A program made the translations under genes and the position numbers. A DNA stretch of 64,000 nucleotides from Zymoseptoria tritici IPO323. Lineage: Eukaryota; Ascomycota; Dothideomycetes; Mycosphaerellales; Mycosphaerellaceae. Of the stretch, positions 20,874 to 32,799 are shown piece by piece (position 1 is the stretch's first letter; every line of letters begins with the position of its first letter). The DNA lies in assembly GCF_000219625.1 (NCBI RefSeq), contig NC_018218.1, positions 3,162,001-3,226,000 on the forward strand, written 5' to 3'. The notes beneath the pieces are model-generated. The model did no database searches and was not told where the DNA came from. It saw only the letters and a program-made list of their open reading frames with translations.

Positions 20874-23159
20874 ATGCCTCGACCGTCCGAATCACCACGC
20901 GATCCAGATCTTCGCCGCCAACGACGCCGACGAACCCATCACCGCATCGACAGCAACGGCGAACTTCTCGGAAACTACTCCGGCGACGAAGCACGGCCGA
21001 GTCCATCGCGGAAGCCACGTCCACGACGCAGCGAACATGAACGGAGAAGAGAGCGGACTCCTGCTTCGGGTCAGAGTCGAACGACAACGACCGCTCTGTC
21101 GGCGGAGCAATTAGCACGACTGGATAAGCAGAATAATAAACAGGGATGGAGCGACTATGATCGCGTTCCGAGAGCGAGGGAGTACGATGACGAGACGAGA
21201 GCAGACCAAGATCCCGATCTGGACAGAGAACGGGAAGAGCGTGAGCGAGAACGGAGGAGACGGAGGGAAGAGCGGAGACGACGAAGGAGAGAAGAAGAGG
21301 CAGCAGGAGAAGGCCTGGCATATGAACACCCCAACAACGTGCGAAGGAAGACTGAAAGATATGAGCGCCATGAACGACGGATAGCGAGTGGTCAGAGGCT
21401 GGAACGAGGAGCTGCACCATACTATAGCGACAAAGAGGAGTATCGGGAAAGTGTGAGGAGGAAAGATGGGAGTGATAGTTCGTTGAGCGTGGAAGAGGCG
21501 GAGCGGAAGAAGAAGCGAAAACGGAGGATACTTATCGCAGCTGCCGTGGTGGTTGTGCTACTGCTAATCATCATTCCCGTGGCGGTTGTGGTGTCGAAGA
21601 AGAAGGGCGGTACATCGACGAGCTCAGGCGGAGGAGGGGCGGTGGGAGGTTCTTCCAAACCGTCGAACAGTAATCTGGATGGCGTATCGCAGGACAGCAT
21701 ACCCCAGGAAGCCAAGGGCACGGAACTGGATCCGTTTACGTGGTACGATACGATGGACATGAACGTCACATATACAGGAGAGACGGTTGGAGGACTCAGC
21801 ATCATGGGCCTCAACGACAAATGGGACGACACCACAAGAGCGAACGACAAAGTCCCGCCGCTGAACGAAAAGTTCGAATATGGCAAAATGCCCATCCGAG
21901 GGATGAACGTCGGAGGTTGGCTCAACCTGGAACCATTCATCACACCATCCTTCTTCGACGGCTACACAAGTCGAGACGGCGTCGTCGACGAATACACCTT
22001 GACCACCAAAATGGGTCCTATCACCGCCAAACAGACCCTCGAAAAACACTACTCCTCATGGATCCAAGAATCCACTTTCAAGGAAATTCAAGCCGCGGGG
22101 TTCGACCACGTCCGTATTCCCTTCGGCTACTGGGCCGTGACAACCTACGACGGCGACCCTTACGTCCCTAAAGTAGCCTGGCGCTACATGCTCCGCGGCA
22201 TTGAATGGGCGCGAAAATACGGTCTCCGCATCAATCTCGACCTGCACGGCGCTCCCGGCTCTCAAAATGGCTGGAACCATTCCGGTCGACAAGGTGCCAT
22301 CGGATGGTTGAACGGCACCGACGGCACCCTGAACGGGGACCGCACCATTGACATCCACAAGCAACTCGCGACCTTCTTCTCCCAACCTCGCTATAAGAAC
22401 TTGGTCACCATGTACGGCCTCGTCAACGAACCCCGCATGGTAGAACTCGACTCCACGGCCGTCATAACCTGGACGACCTCCGCCTTCAACGCCGTGCGCG
22501 ACTCGGGCTTCGAGGGAATCATCGTCTTCGGCGACGGTTTCATGGGTCTGGACAACTGGCAAGGGCAACTGCAGTCCCTCGACAACCTCCTCCTCGACGT
22601 GCACCAGTACGTCATCTTCAACGTCGAGCAGATCGTGCTGAATCACCACGATAAGATCAACTTTGCGTGTGGCGGGTGGACGGCGCAAGCCCTTCGATCG
22701 CAGAATACAGCCACCGGATTTGGACCGACTTTATGTGGGGAATGGTCGCAAGCGGATACGGACTGTGCGAAGAATTTGAATAATGTCGGCGTGGGATCGA
22801 GGTGGGAAGGGACGCTGAATATGGCGTATACACCGGGTGGAAGTAAGGATGGGAATATCCTCGATCCGACGTGTCCGACGGGCAACAATCCGCGCTGTTC
22901 CTGCGAGGGTGCGAATGCGGCTCCGGGGGATTACTCGGATGAGTATAAGAAGTGGTTGTTGATGTTCGCCGAGGCGCAGATGCACTCGTTTGAGCAAGGC
23001 TGGGGGTGGTTTTACTGGACATGGCAGACGGAAGGGTCGGCGCAGTGGAGTTACCGAACGGGATTGGCGAGTGGGACGATGCCCAAGCTGGCGTATGAGA
23101 GGAGTTTTAATTGTGATGGGGATATTCCCGATTTTGGGGACCTGCCGGAGTATTATTGA
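20874..23159 (+). CDS. exgD: Membrane-anchored glucan 1,3-beta-glucosidase (GH5 exo-beta-1,3-glucanase)
   Basis: 761 aa in one exon. Residues 1-215 are an extremely charged, Arg/Glu-rich cytoplasmic tail (runs such as EERERERRRRREERRRRRR). A single transmembrane anchor follows at about 218-241 (RILIAAAVVVVLLLIIIPVAVVV), then a Ser/Gly linker and the GH5 catalytic domain, with the RGMNVGGWLNLEPF entry motif (about 341), HVRIPFGYW, NLDLHGAPGSQNGWNHSG, the acid/base glutamate in GLVNEPR (about 518) and the nucleophile in CGEWSQA (about 622). This type II topology matches ExgD-type enzymes that hydrolyse beta-1,3-glucan at the cell wall. All catalytic residues are present. Confidence 0.95.
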   Translation: MPRPSESPRDPDLRRQRRRRTHHRIDSNGELLGNYSGDEARPSPSRKPRPRRSEHERRRERTPASGQSRTTTTALSAEQLARLDKQNNKQGWSDYDRVPRAREYDDETRADQDPDLDREREERERERRRRREERRRRRREEEAAGEGLAYEHPNNVRRKTERYERHERRIASGQRLERGAAPYYSDKEEYRESVRRKDGSDSSLSVEEAERKKKRKRRILIAAAVVVVLLLIIIPVAVVVSKKKGGTSTSSGGGGAVGGSSKPSNSNLDGVSQDSIPQEAKGTELDPFTWYDTMDMNVTYTGETVGGLSIMGLNDKWDDTTRANDKVPPLNEKFEYGKMPIRGMNVGGWLNLEPFITPSFFDGYTSRDGVVDEYTLTTKMGPITAKQTLEKHYSSWIQESTFKEIQAAGFDHVRIPFGYWAVTTYDGDPYVPKVAWRYMLRGIEWARKYGLRINLDLHGAPGSQNGWNHSGRQGAIGWLNGTDGTLNGDRTIDIHKQLATFFSQPRYKNLVTMYGLVNEPRMVELDSTAVITWTTSAFNAVRDSGFEGIIVFGDGFMGLDNWQGQLQSLDNLLLDVHQYVIFNVEQIVLNHHDKINFACGGWTAQALRSQNTATGFGPTLCGEWSQADTDCAKNLNNVGVGSRWEGTLNMAYTPGGSKDGNILDPTCPTGNNPRCSCEGANAAPGDYSDEYKKWLLMFAEAQMHSFEQGWGWFYWTWQTEGSAQWSYRTGLASGTMPKLAYERSFNCDGDIPDFGDLPEYY

Positions 23160-23440
23160 GAGAGTGACGGGCGAGGAAGCGACATGTTCCGCATTAGAAA
23201 TCATCACGATGTGCATTTTGAGGATAACGACGGGACGAGCATGGCCGGACAATTATCAACACTCGAATACATTGTTTCCAAAACTTTTGTGTGCTAACGC
23301 TATGCCGTACCAACGTGTAAGTGCCTTTTATCATTAACATCCCAATCAATCGCTATGAATCGACTCGTCCACAAACAATTGGATGCCACTCGTGATATTC
23401 TTTCCTGGTAATCTCATCCACCGACGGTCAAGTCGACCGC

Positions 23441-26400
23441 CTAAGCCGCCAACATTGACTCGTCCTCCTCGTCCATGCCTATACCACTATCCTTGACCTT
23501 CTTCCTGCCACGCGTCTTCCTCTTCGTAGCGCTCTCATGAACAGTGGTTGTCTCCTTCACCACCTCAACCTGCTGCGACCCCATGTTCCTAAAAACATCC
23601 AACAGGCGCTCGCCATTCGACTTCGCAGCGTCGCCTTCGGCGTTGGCCACTTCATTGCTGCGGGCAGCGGCGTTTTGCATGTTCTCAAGCTGCGCATTGG
23701 TGGCTTGCACGTATTGCGCGAATTGTTCCACCATGTCGTCGATATTGGTGGTGAGCTGGGAGATGGTCTCGCGGGCTTCCGTGCGTTCAAGCTTGAGGTC
23801 GTCGATTTGTGTATCGCGGTCGAGGAGGACTTCTTGCCATTGACTATGAAGATGTTAGTCTGATGTTTCCATGCGAGGTGAGCGGAAAGAACATACTTGT
23901 CAGCCAAAGTGGCCTTCTCCTCAACCACGAGGATCTTGGCGTGCTTGTCACGAATCTGCTGCTTCAACGACTCAATCTCTTCCTCCTTCTCAGCTTGCAA
24001 CTGAAGCATCTGTTCGGCTTCGGCGGTGACGCGGCGCTCGAGAGACTGCACTTCAGTGGTCAATTCGCGTTGCTGAACTTCATAGTCGGCGACAGTATGG
24101 TTGAGCTCGGCGATGCGAACGTTGCGATCGTCGATCTCGGAGTTGTGGGAGTTTGCTTTGGTGATGGCATCCTGCTGGAGACTGGCAATCATCGTCTCAT
24201 GTTCGGTGATGTTCGTCTGCAACGTGGCGATGCTGGCCTCAAGTTCCTCCCTCTCACGAGTGGACTGAGCCTGGAGGTCATCGTAGGACTCCTCAGCAGC
24301 ACGGAGATCGACCTTGAAGGTTGCGAGCTCGACATTCTGCTGGTTGACGGTGAGTTCCAGGGCCTCGATGCGAGCATCACGTTCGGCAACCTTGTTGCGC
24401 ATCTCCTCCTCGATGTCCGCAATGCTCTGCTCGAGGTCCTCGATCGTTCCAGCGCGATCTTGAGCCAACTCATCTGCCTGCTCCCGACGCTCCACTTCCT
24501 CGGCAATGTCGAGTTGAAACTGCTCTTCGCGCTCAGCAGCCTTCGACTCCAGATCCTTAACCTGCTTTTGATTGGCTTGCTGAACCTCGAACAATTTCTG
24601 TCGAAGCTGGTTGGCTTGGGTGCCTTGCTCGAGTAGCTTCTCGTTGAGGTCCTCAATCTCGGTAGTACGCTCGTCCAGCTCCTCCTCCGCTGCCTCTCGC
24701 TGGGTCCGCTCGGTGTCGACAGCACGACGAAGATCATCCAGCTCGTTGTTAAGCTCAGTAAGATCATCTTCGAGGCGCTCGACACGAGTATCAAGAGTCT
24801 CCACTTCAGTTGACTTCTCCTGAAGGTCCTTTTCAGCGGTCGTAAGAGCTTGGAGGTCATCATCTCGTAGAGCCTTGACGTGCTCCAAATCAGTGCGAAG
24901 GGCCTCCCTCTCTGTCTCCACGGTCAAAATCTGCTGTTCGAGCATGGTGATCTTGGTCTGACGCTCTTCAGCCAGCTGCTCCGCTCCTTCGAGCTCGCGA
25001 GTCTGCTCTTCAAGGCGCTCATCGAGACCAGTAACGGTCTCCTCGTGCTGGCTCTTCAGCTGCTCGATCTCGGCGGTGTATCGCTTCTCCTCACTAATAA
25101 TTAGAGCTTCGAGCCTCTTTTCGCTGTCCATGTATGTCTTGACATTCTTATTCAGCTTGTCAATCTGCACCGCAAACTCGAGATTCTCCTGGCGAGCAGC
25201 TTTGAGCTCTTCAGCCTGGTTGTCGACCTCCGTTTGCAGAGTGTCCCGCTCCGACTCCATGTTGTCAAGGTCCTCTTGGAGTTCTTCGATGTCGCGAGTC
25301 TTGTGGTCATTGGACTCATCCAATTGGGTCCAGTTCGACTGAAGTTTCTGATTGCGGATCTTTGCATCAGCGAGGTGATCAAGCAGACCTTGAATCTGCT
25401 TGGACAAGTCCGCCACAACGACGCCTTTCTCGTACAGCTCTTTGTCCTGTGTGCGAAGACGATCGGCGAACTCCTCGACATGCTGGCCCAGAATCTCGAT
25501 CAGCTCGTCGCTGCTGGCATCGTCGGGTACAGATCCAGGAATGGCAGCCTGGACCTGTTCTCGGACACGCATGAATGAGGTTCTGATGGTGTTCAGCACA
25601 TCGATGGAGCTGATGTCGTCGCCCGCAAACGCAAGTCCTTTGACCTCGATCTCAAGAATCTGCAGCTTGGATTTGGCATCGTTGGCCTCACGCTGAAGTG
25701 CCAAGATGGCATCTCGATACGTCTTGCGCTCGCTCTCCCACTTCACTTGCTCTGCTGCAAGAGCAGAATCCCTGGAAGTCGAGCTTCGGCCGAAGCTGGT
25801 TCCTCTGGATGTCTTTCGCTCGGTAATCTCCACGTCGAACTCTCCAGGAAGGTCTGGATAAGCGATCTCTCCTTGGCTCTCCAGGACGAGCATGTCCTCA
25901 TCTGGCATGTCAATGTCGTCCGCCGTCGAGTCAGCGAGGGCATTCCTCTGCTCTTCCCGAAGTCTTGAAAGCTCAGATTCGATCTGCTCCACTCGATCAA
26001 TGTTACCCATCTGCGTCTCCGTCTCCAGCTGGGCGGAGAGCTGACGCATGCGCGCATCGCGGGCGTCATGTTGCTGCGAGCGCTGGGACATGCGTGCTTC
26101 TAGCACTTCATGCAGCGGAGCATACTCGTGCTCTTCCAAGATGTACTTTTGTTCTCCATCCTCCCCTGACAGCGCAGCGGGAAGTGAATGTCTCGTGGAA
26201 AAGCGCTTGACACGCTTGCTGCCATCAGCACCCAGATGAGGCGAGGCAGTGGTGCGACGCTTCACCATCGTGGTTTTGTTTGGATGAGGTGTGATGTGAG
26301 TGGCGGTCGTCTTGTAATCCGTCACTTCGACGAATGTATCGGATGGATCTGCGTCTTCAGCATCTCCACCAAAGCGCACGTGCTTGTGCGAGACCTCGAC

Positions 26401-26724
26401 AGTGTCGATCTCTTCGGCGCCAGCATCAGTATCACAGGCTGGATCGACTCTCGTCTGCGTAGTGGTGGTGATGTGTTCCTCCTCCTCTTCGATGATGGCG
26501 TCTTCAGGCTCCGCCGTTGCACGAGTGCGTTTGCGGCGTTTGGATGGTGTGGCGGATATTGAGGGCGGAGCTGTCATGCTGTGGCTGCTGGATGGTCGGT
26601 CGGATACGTTCGAGGCATCACTGAGTCGTCTCTTGCGAGCGGCGCCACGAGTTTGCGTGCGTTGAGGCTCTGGTGCTGACGCTGGTATAGGCTGACTGGA
26701 GCTGTTCTTCTTCTTCGGCGCCAT
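23441..26724 (-). CDS. Long coiled-coil nuclear protein
   Basis: Two exons (26724-23897 and 23843-23441) join through a 53-nt GTATGT...CATAG intron to give 1076 aa. The N-terminus (1-200) carries basic nuclear-localisation-like clusters (ARKRRL, SKRRKRTR, KRVKRF) and Ser/Thr-Pro sites. From about residue 330 to 1010 the sequence is an almost continuous Glu/Leu/Gln/Arg heptad coiled coil. The tail has KRKTRGRKKVKDSG followed by an acidic end. Similar fungal proteins are often labelled 'M protein repeat', a label based on coiled-coil similarity only. A scaffold role in the nucleus or spindle pole would fit but cannot be shown here. Confidence 0.85.
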
Positions 26725-27353
26725 CGTGATGAATCTTGGAGCGCAAATCCACGCAGGTGTGTCGGGAGTTGTTGATAATGCCGCGCAGGTGGAAGTTGAT
26801 TCAGATGATTAGAGATCAACCGAAGAGTGTTGGAGGTTGGGTGGGTGAAGGTGGTACAGAGTGTAAATACAGGAAGGAGCTCTTTTTACAACGTCATCAG
26901 ATCGCGTTTTTGGTGGACGCGTCGAATTTTGGGAACTCTTTCAAGTAACGTTTCGATATGCTCCATTCACTTGTCCTTCACCTTGAGAAGGAAAGTCATT
27001 TGCAGGGAGAACAAGACTGTACGCACGATATTGAACTCCACTATCGATGATGCCTCATTACGAGGAGGCTCACGAAAAACCTGGCGGCCGTTGAAATTGA
27101 GGGTGGTAGTGGCTGCGGGATGAGGTCAAGAAAAGTCAAAAGTGGCACGAAACTCGATCCAGGGAACGCAAAGCCTCCACTCCACTCGGAAAATCGTGGC
27201 GTCCCACGATGTCCATATAGACGATTGATCACTGTGCTTGCTCGGCGTGATGATCGCTGGCATCATTCGTAAAGCTCCTCAAACTAAATCCGTACTTCCA
27301 AACACCACGCTTGTATGAACGCTCAGAAAACAGCACCAGACCCGTACACCCCC
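26725..27353. other. Intergenic, promoter of the coiled-coil gene and 3' flank of the kinase gene
   Basis: About 0.63 kb between two minus-strand genes. No additional coding region, repeat or RNA gene is supported. Confidence 0.4.
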
Positions 27354-29381
27354 TCATATGTCATCCCATACAAGCACATTGCCAGCCTCGCACAGCCTAG
27401 CCCGTTGCGCAGCCAGCATGATCACCACCACATGAATCGTAACCAATACTAGAGTCCTGCGCAGACTGAATTGTAGCAACCCAAGATCCAACGCCGCTAC
27501 CCCAAGCAGAGGATACAGCAGCCAAGCATTCGCAGCGTAAGGCGCACATGGCATGGACAGTGAAAGCACTTTGGCCAGAAACAGTGCCGCTCTGCTAGCG
27601 ATCACTGTCTGCGGTTGGTACAGCAGCCGCGCGAAGCCGCTGAATATGGGTCGATCGGGAGGTGGTGGGAGCATCAGTCGAGGGATCTGTTGCGGCGAAG
27701 GATGGTCAGCTGTGCTAGGTGGTGGTAGGTCGACCTTGCGAGGAGCAACATCCATGGATGATCCTAATGGACTCGTTGGCCGGCTGAGCGATTGTGATTG
27801 CTTTTGAGGACTTCGTGATCGGACATTGCTGCTCGAACGACGTCGTATAGGCGACACGGCGCCGGAATCTGACAGGTAGGAGCTCTTCCGCTGCGTTCGA
27901 GAGGACGGCTTTGGAGCTGGCGAGTCCACTTTCGTGACACGAGGGTTGTGGTCTTCGAATGACCAGCCTGCATCTTCATGGGCAACGCCGTGTTTGATGC
28001 TGGCCAATATTTCGCCGGTGCTGGGTCGCTGGTTCGGATCGACGCTGAGAAGACGCCGGAGAAACCTGTAGAGCTTATCGGGCAATTCCGGTCGTGCCCG
28101 TGCATCGTCGTTGAAGCCCTGCCATTTTGTGATCTCAGCTCGAAGAAGCTCGAGATCTTCATTCTCCTCATTGACTCCATCTGCGTTGAGATATGGCAAT
28201 CTTCCAAAAGCCATGAAGTAGACGACCATGCCGAGCGAGAAGATGTCCGACTTTACGCTGAAGTTACCGAGTGCGCCGTCGAGTCCACGCTGTAATACCT
28301 CCGGCGCGCAGTATGATATCGTCCCTGTTGCACCAGAAGATCCTCGAACCGCTCCCGTAGCCTGTACCTCGCCAAAGTCTGAGATCAGAACTCTCGTTCG
28401 TCCTTCATCATGTTGAAGCAAACAATTCGACGGCTTCAGGTCTCGGTGAATGTAGCCTTTGCTGTGCAGGTGATGCAAGCCTGATGTTATGTCTCTGAAG
28501 TAGGAGAAAATCTCGTCAAACGACAGCCGACTCTGACTGCGCAAATTGCTAGGGGGACTGGCATCTCCTTTGGATCTTCTTCGCATCCGATTCTTGAGTT
28601 CTTCCGTCGCAGAGCGGATTGGTTGCGGCCCGAGGACATGATTGTGCAGGTCACCACCGTTGCAGTAGTCTTGCAAGATCCACAGGCATGGTATCTTAGG
28701 ACCGAATTTGGAAGGCTGGTGATCTTCCAGCCATGTCCAGTGATACGCGACCAGATTCTTGTGCGGGATGTTCTGCAGTAAGCGAACCTCAATGATGACC
28801 TTCTCAAAGTACGCTTTGCTGTTGCCGACAGGGATTCTTTTGCAGGCAAAGTGGCCCAATGATGCACCATCAATCATATGCTCCACAAGAAGAACAACGC
28901 CGTTGCCACCTCGGCCTAGCTCGCGCTCCTCTCGGAAGAACTGCTGGAAGTAGCCAGGTGAAAACGCGGACGCACTGATGCCTTGCCCAGTCGAAGTAGC
29001 AGGCTCACTGCCTACAAATTCTGCTCCAGTCACTGGTGCTGTTGAGCCGCTGACCTCGCGAGATCGGCCAGATCGCAGAGCGGCATGCACGCGACGATTG
29101 GGTACAGATTCGCCAGATGCATCGGGTGATGGTCGTTGACTTGCTGCGAGCATCGAAAAGTATTCCGGATCGACGAATGGTCTTTCGGACTGAAAGGACC
29201 GGTAGTGCTCGCCATCTTCTGGTGAGGGCTCTCTTCGTAGAGGGCGATGGCAATAAGGACAATCTGGCAGCTCAACTGGCTGATCAGCTGCATCGCGTAC
29301 GGAGAGCTGTCTCGAAGTGGAGTCGTACACCACTACAGCATTGCCGCGGCGTCTGGATGAATCGTCAGTAGGCGTAAACAT
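27354..29381 (-). CDS. IKS1: Serine/threonine protein kinase, Iks1 family
   Basis: 675 aa in one exon. The N-terminus has a CPYCHRPL zinc-ribbon-like CxxC (residues 41-44). The kinase domain spans about 153-445, with the glycine loop ELGRGGNGVV (154-163), catalytic lysine K181 (FACKRI), HRDLKPSN with catalytic D314, and DFG at D335. All key residues are present, so it should be active. Two insertions within the lobe (the Ser/Arg-rich 262-288 segment) and C-terminal hydrophobic segments (about 580-655, LSMPCAPYAANAWLLYPLLGVAALDLGLL and a second one) match the Iks1 group of fungal kinases, which end in putative membrane segments. The cellular role of Iks1 is poorly defined. The gene is divergent from the dehydrogenase. 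Confidence 0.9.
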   Translation of the reverse strand: MFTPTDDSSRRRGNAVVVYDSTSRQLSVRDAADQPVELPDCPYCHRPLRREPSPEDGEHYRSFQSERPFVDPEYFSMLAASQRPSPDASGESVPNRRVHAALRSGRSREVSGSTAPVTGAEFVGSEPATSTGQGISASAFSPGYFQQFFREERELGRGGNGVVLLVEHMIDGASLGHFACKRIPVGNSKAYFEKVIIEVRLLQNIPHKNLVAYHWTWLEDHQPSKFGPKIPCLWILQDYCNGGDLHNHVLGPQPIRSATEELKNRMRRRSKGDASPPSNLRSQSRLSFDEIFSYFRDITSGLHHLHSKGYIHRDLKPSNCLLQHDEGRTRVLISDFGEVQATGAVRGSSGATGTISYCAPEVLQRGLDGALGNFSVKSDIFSLGMVVYFMAFGRLPYLNADGVNEENEDLELLRAEITKWQGFNDDARARPELPDKLYRFLRRLLSVDPNQRPSTGEILASIKHGVAHEDAGWSFEDHNPRVTKVDSPAPKPSSRTQRKSSYLSDSGAVSPIRRRSSSNVRSRSPQKQSQSLSRPTSPLGSSMDVAPRKVDLPPPSTADHPSPQQIPRLMLPPPPDRPIFSGFARLLYQPQTVIASRAALFLAKVLSLSMPCAPYAANAWLLYPLLGVAALDLGLLQFSLRRTLVLVTIHVVVIMLAAQRARLCEAGNVLVWDDI

Positions 29382-29954
29382 TACGCCGGATGGTCCGCGA
29401 CCTACAGCACGATCTCGCGAGTGTCGTGGGCATATGGTATCAGGGACATCTGTCTCGCTGGAGACGGACGATCCTCAGCCATTTGGTGCCTGCGTAGGCC
29501 AGCATGAAAGCCGGTACAAGGTCATTCGGAGCGAAGGTGGTCCAGCCGTGTTGACTCAATGTCTTTCTTCCTCAGCAGGCACAGCCGAGCTTGTACTTGC
29601 CAATGTCGTCCTTGACAAATGATATGAATTCTTCTAGGCCACAGCTCGCGCTATCGTGTGTGCCAACAGCAGTGACTTCGAGAGCGGTTTTCTGTGCTAC
29701 GTGGTGGAGACGAAAGATGTGAACATCCTTGCGGCGGCTTTCCATATCACAAGGGAATTGATGAGTAATCCGGCTAAATCCCGGCCCGAACATCGCATAG
29801 CCCTGCAGCAATTAACATGGACATTCCCTCTTCACAACGACGATATCGTTAAGCTTACGACAGAGCACACAGCTGTTTCGGTCAATCGAACGGCAGCCTC
29901 CTCTCGCGCTCGGCAGCTCTCCTCTTGCCACTCTCCTTATCGCACTTGCCCATC
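29382..29954. other. Divergent promoter region between kinase and dehydrogenase genes
   Basis: About 570 bp, probably shared 5' regions of the Iks1-type kinase (minus) and the 2-hydroxyacid dehydrogenase (plus). A CT-rich tract (CTCCTCTCGCGCTC...CTCTCCTTATCGC) precedes the start at 29955. Confidence 0.45.
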
Positions 29955-31245
29955 ATGTCCGGCGCCAAGAAACATCATGTCGTGGCCGTCGATGGTTGGA
30001 TCAACCCACCACCCCTGAACTTCGAGTACGACTTCACGAAATATCCAACCGTCGGTCAAGACTTGCTGCTTGAGCATGTGTACGTTTACGATCACTGAAT
30101 ACAACGCAAGAACGAATACTCTCCAAACATCAAATTGCTGATAGAGCGCAGGAAAGATGCGACAATCGTCATCACTTCCGGAAGGCCCATGAACCGTGCA
30201 GTGATCGAGGCCGCACCGGTACTGGAATTAATCTCTGTATCCGGCACCGGAACGGACCACATCGACCTGGAGGCTGCACGCGAGCGCAACGTTGCCGTGT
30301 GTCGAGTACCAGCGCAGAATACCGAGACTGTGGGCGAGCATGCGTTTGCATTGTACGTCGCCAGAAGCAGACGAGGGCTGGATTCTTAGACGTTCGAGAA
30401 TGGCTGCTAATACGCGATATCGTTCCCAGATATTTTGCGTTGAAGCGGAGGATTCTCCCGCTCCATAATCTGGCAGCGGACGGCAAAACGTGGGCACAGA
30501 GTCCTCCAGCAACCGCAAAGGCATTTGGTAAACCACCGCGAGTCAACTCGGAGGAAACGCTTGTCGTCGTCGGTTAGTACATCCGTAGTCCAGAGGTCGT
30601 TAAAGCTAATGTGTTCCAGGCTACGGTGCCATTGGTAGGCATACATTCACACTCGGCTTTTGTGGTCCAACTAACGGACACAGGCAGACATGTCGAGACG
30701 ATGGGACGAGCCCTCGGAATGAACGTTCTCATTGCTGAGCGCAAGGGCTCATCAGAGATTCGCGAAGGGAGAATCTCCTTCGATGAAGCAGTCAAGAAAG
30801 GCACTGTCTTCTTCATCGTCGCACCTGGAAACGACAGCACACGAGCCATGTTCAGCACACCTGAGTTTGAGAGGATGGACTCTTCCGCACTGATTATCAA
30901 CTGTGGGCGAGGAGGCGTTGTTAGCGAGAAAGAAGTCGCAGCTGCACTCCGTGAGGGGACAATTGGCGGCTATGCGACGGATGTCTTCGAACGTGAGCCA
31001 GCTACCTCGGAGAACTGCCCACTTCTGGACCCGAGTGTGCCCAATCTGATTCACACTCCGCACTTGGTAAGTCTGTGTCAGAGGAACTCAAAGCTATACC
31101 TCAGAGGCACAGACTGATCCTTTCGAAGGCTTGGTTCTCCGCAAAAACGATACGCGGCACCATCGAGACTGTGAAAGCCAACATCGAAGGCTTCGTGGCC
31201 GGCAAGCCGCAGAATCTGGTAGTATCCCGCAAGAGTGACCCTTGA
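29955..31245 (+). CDS. D-isomer-specific 2-hydroxyacid dehydrogenase (NAD-binding)
   Basis: Six exons by splice-site reading: 29955-30077, 30147-30352, 30430-30572, 30620-30634, 30684-31066 and 31129-31245, giving 328 aa. The first intron boundary is the least certain. Splicing recreates the family blocks SVSGTGTDHIDLEAA, NTETVGEHAFALYFALKRRI, the Rossmann loop VVVGYGAIGRHVETMGRALGM, the substrate-binding arginine in NCGRGGVVSEKE, the glutamate in DVFEREP and the catalytic histidine in HTPHLAW. These enzymes interconvert 2-oxo acids and D-2-hydroxy acids (glyoxylate/hydroxypyruvate reductase-type); the precise substrate cannot be read from sequence. The fourth exon is only 15 nt and encodes part of the glycine-rich loop, so naive gene prediction would miss it. 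Confidence 0.88.
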
Positions 31246-32365
31246 TCGGCAACTCATTGTTCGACCCGACGATTGTACGTCCCGTGCAGCTGTGAGAGAA
31301 GGTTGATGCAGCTCCCACGAGCATGCGCTTCTATGGTGAATGAAGGCATGCGTGGTGCGAGACGTTCTCCACATTGTTCGACGATAGAGGCGCAGACCGC
31401 ATTGCATGGAGGAGGCAATGAACCCGGTATATAACCGTCGAGGTGCGAGGATAGACATAGAGATGGGAGTGTACAATGGTGCTTACCTTGAGAGAATTAC
31501 TTCGACTCCGAACAGCACGGTCCGAAAGCAGTACAGGCTTGTGGAGCAGTCTGGACGAAGTCGCTGCCGTGCCAGGACTGAGGAGAAGAATCGCTGCAAG
31601 TGAAACTCAGTGAGGCGGGCATACTGTGTATATGTACCACTCAGGTATTGCTGACTCCTCACAGGCTCACAGCGTGACCATTGCCTCAATCCGGCAATAA
31701 AGTTCACATCCCGCCTCCACCGCCAATCGAGTCGTGCGGGGTAAGTCTGATGCAGGGGCGGGACATCAAGGATGGACTGCGGAGATGAAAAGCATAATAA
31801 GTCTCTCATCACCTGCTTCATTGCATACTACGAGGCAGATTGACTCAACTGGACGATGGTTTTCAAGAATCTTTGGACATTCACTTCAACAACGCTAGCC
31901 GGCGTCGATACACGCCAGCGGTAAAATCTACCAGACTTCGAGGCCGGTATTCCAGGTACCCGGATGCCCCGGGAGCTCGTTTCAACACGACCAGGTTATT
32001 GGATCCCTTCGAGCCGAGCAGGCATTCAGCAGCGCTTTGTCCTGCTCCAGCTCGTTCCGAGCAGGAAATACCTCAAACTCCTTCGCACCAAATACGTACG
32101 GGCACATCGAGGCCGTGAACGTGGCGTTTCAAGTAGTGGGTAAGGCATGAAGCATGAAGAGAATGTGACGGAGGCACTGGACCCAACACGAAGGACGACA
32201 CACCCCTGTCTAGCGTCATCAGTCTCAAACGTCAGCCTGCAGCACTGGGAGGAATGTCAACAAAACTTTCATCGGATTGAGGAACAGATCCTTTGACATG
32301 CCCACAGCTCAGAGAATATGTGAGAATTGATCAAAGCCGCTGTTGAATTGTGGGTATCGATGTGG
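31246..32365. other. Intergenic, no gene supported
   Basis: About 1.1 kb. Frames of 65-130 codons on both strands overlap without domains. Nothing repetitive or RNA-like is recognised. Confidence 0.4.
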
Positions 32366-32799
32366 CTATGAGCTAGCCACTGCTTCCGTCTCCGCCGCCG
32401 ACACTCCTGACTCCGTACTTGAGGTCTGCGTGAGGCTATCGTCGGTATGTGATTTCTTTCGATGCATGACTTTGTCCATGAATGAATGCGTGCGTTCGCT
32501 CCAACTTGACGAGACGGAGTGTAGACTTGTTCGTCGACTCGTTGCTGTAAAGTTGATTAGCAGCCATTCTTGCGAAAGGGTATGTCGGGGTAGACTTACA
32601 AGCACTCGAGGTCTGCGACTCGCTGGCTGTCTCGACCAATTCAAGCGCTCTGGCTTCTTCTTTTGATGGTTTGGCTGTGAAAGTCAGCGAACGTTCATGT
32701 GCAATGCTGCAGAGAGAATGTACCCATATTGCCTGCACCACCTCGTCCACAAGGCCTTGGCCTCTCGACTGTGTCCCGTCCGCGTACAAGAAGAACCAT
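32366..32799 (-). CDS. Small GRGGAGN-motif protein (possible DUF3602/PAR32-like)
   Basis: Three exons on the minus strand (32799-32724, 32674-32600, 32544-32366) with introns of 49 and 55 nt, both with good GT..AG ends (the second has a GCTAATC branch site), giving 109 aa. The protein contains CGRGGAGNMAKPSKEEARALELVE, where GRGGAGN is the signature of the fungal DUF3602 family that includes yeast Par32. It continues with a Ser/Arg-rich, probably phosphorylated tail (STSRRTSLHSVSSSWSERTHSF). Only one GRGGAGN unit is present, fewer than in most members. An in-frame upstream ATG at 32913 could lengthen the N-terminus; the ATG at 32799 was preferred because the extension has no similarity to the family. 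Confidence 0.72.

Noticed and set aside
23809..24636. 275-codon Leu/Val-rich plus-strand frame
   Set aside because: Antisense of the coiled-coil gene; the Leu/Phe/Leu runs mirror Glu/Lys codons on the real strand.
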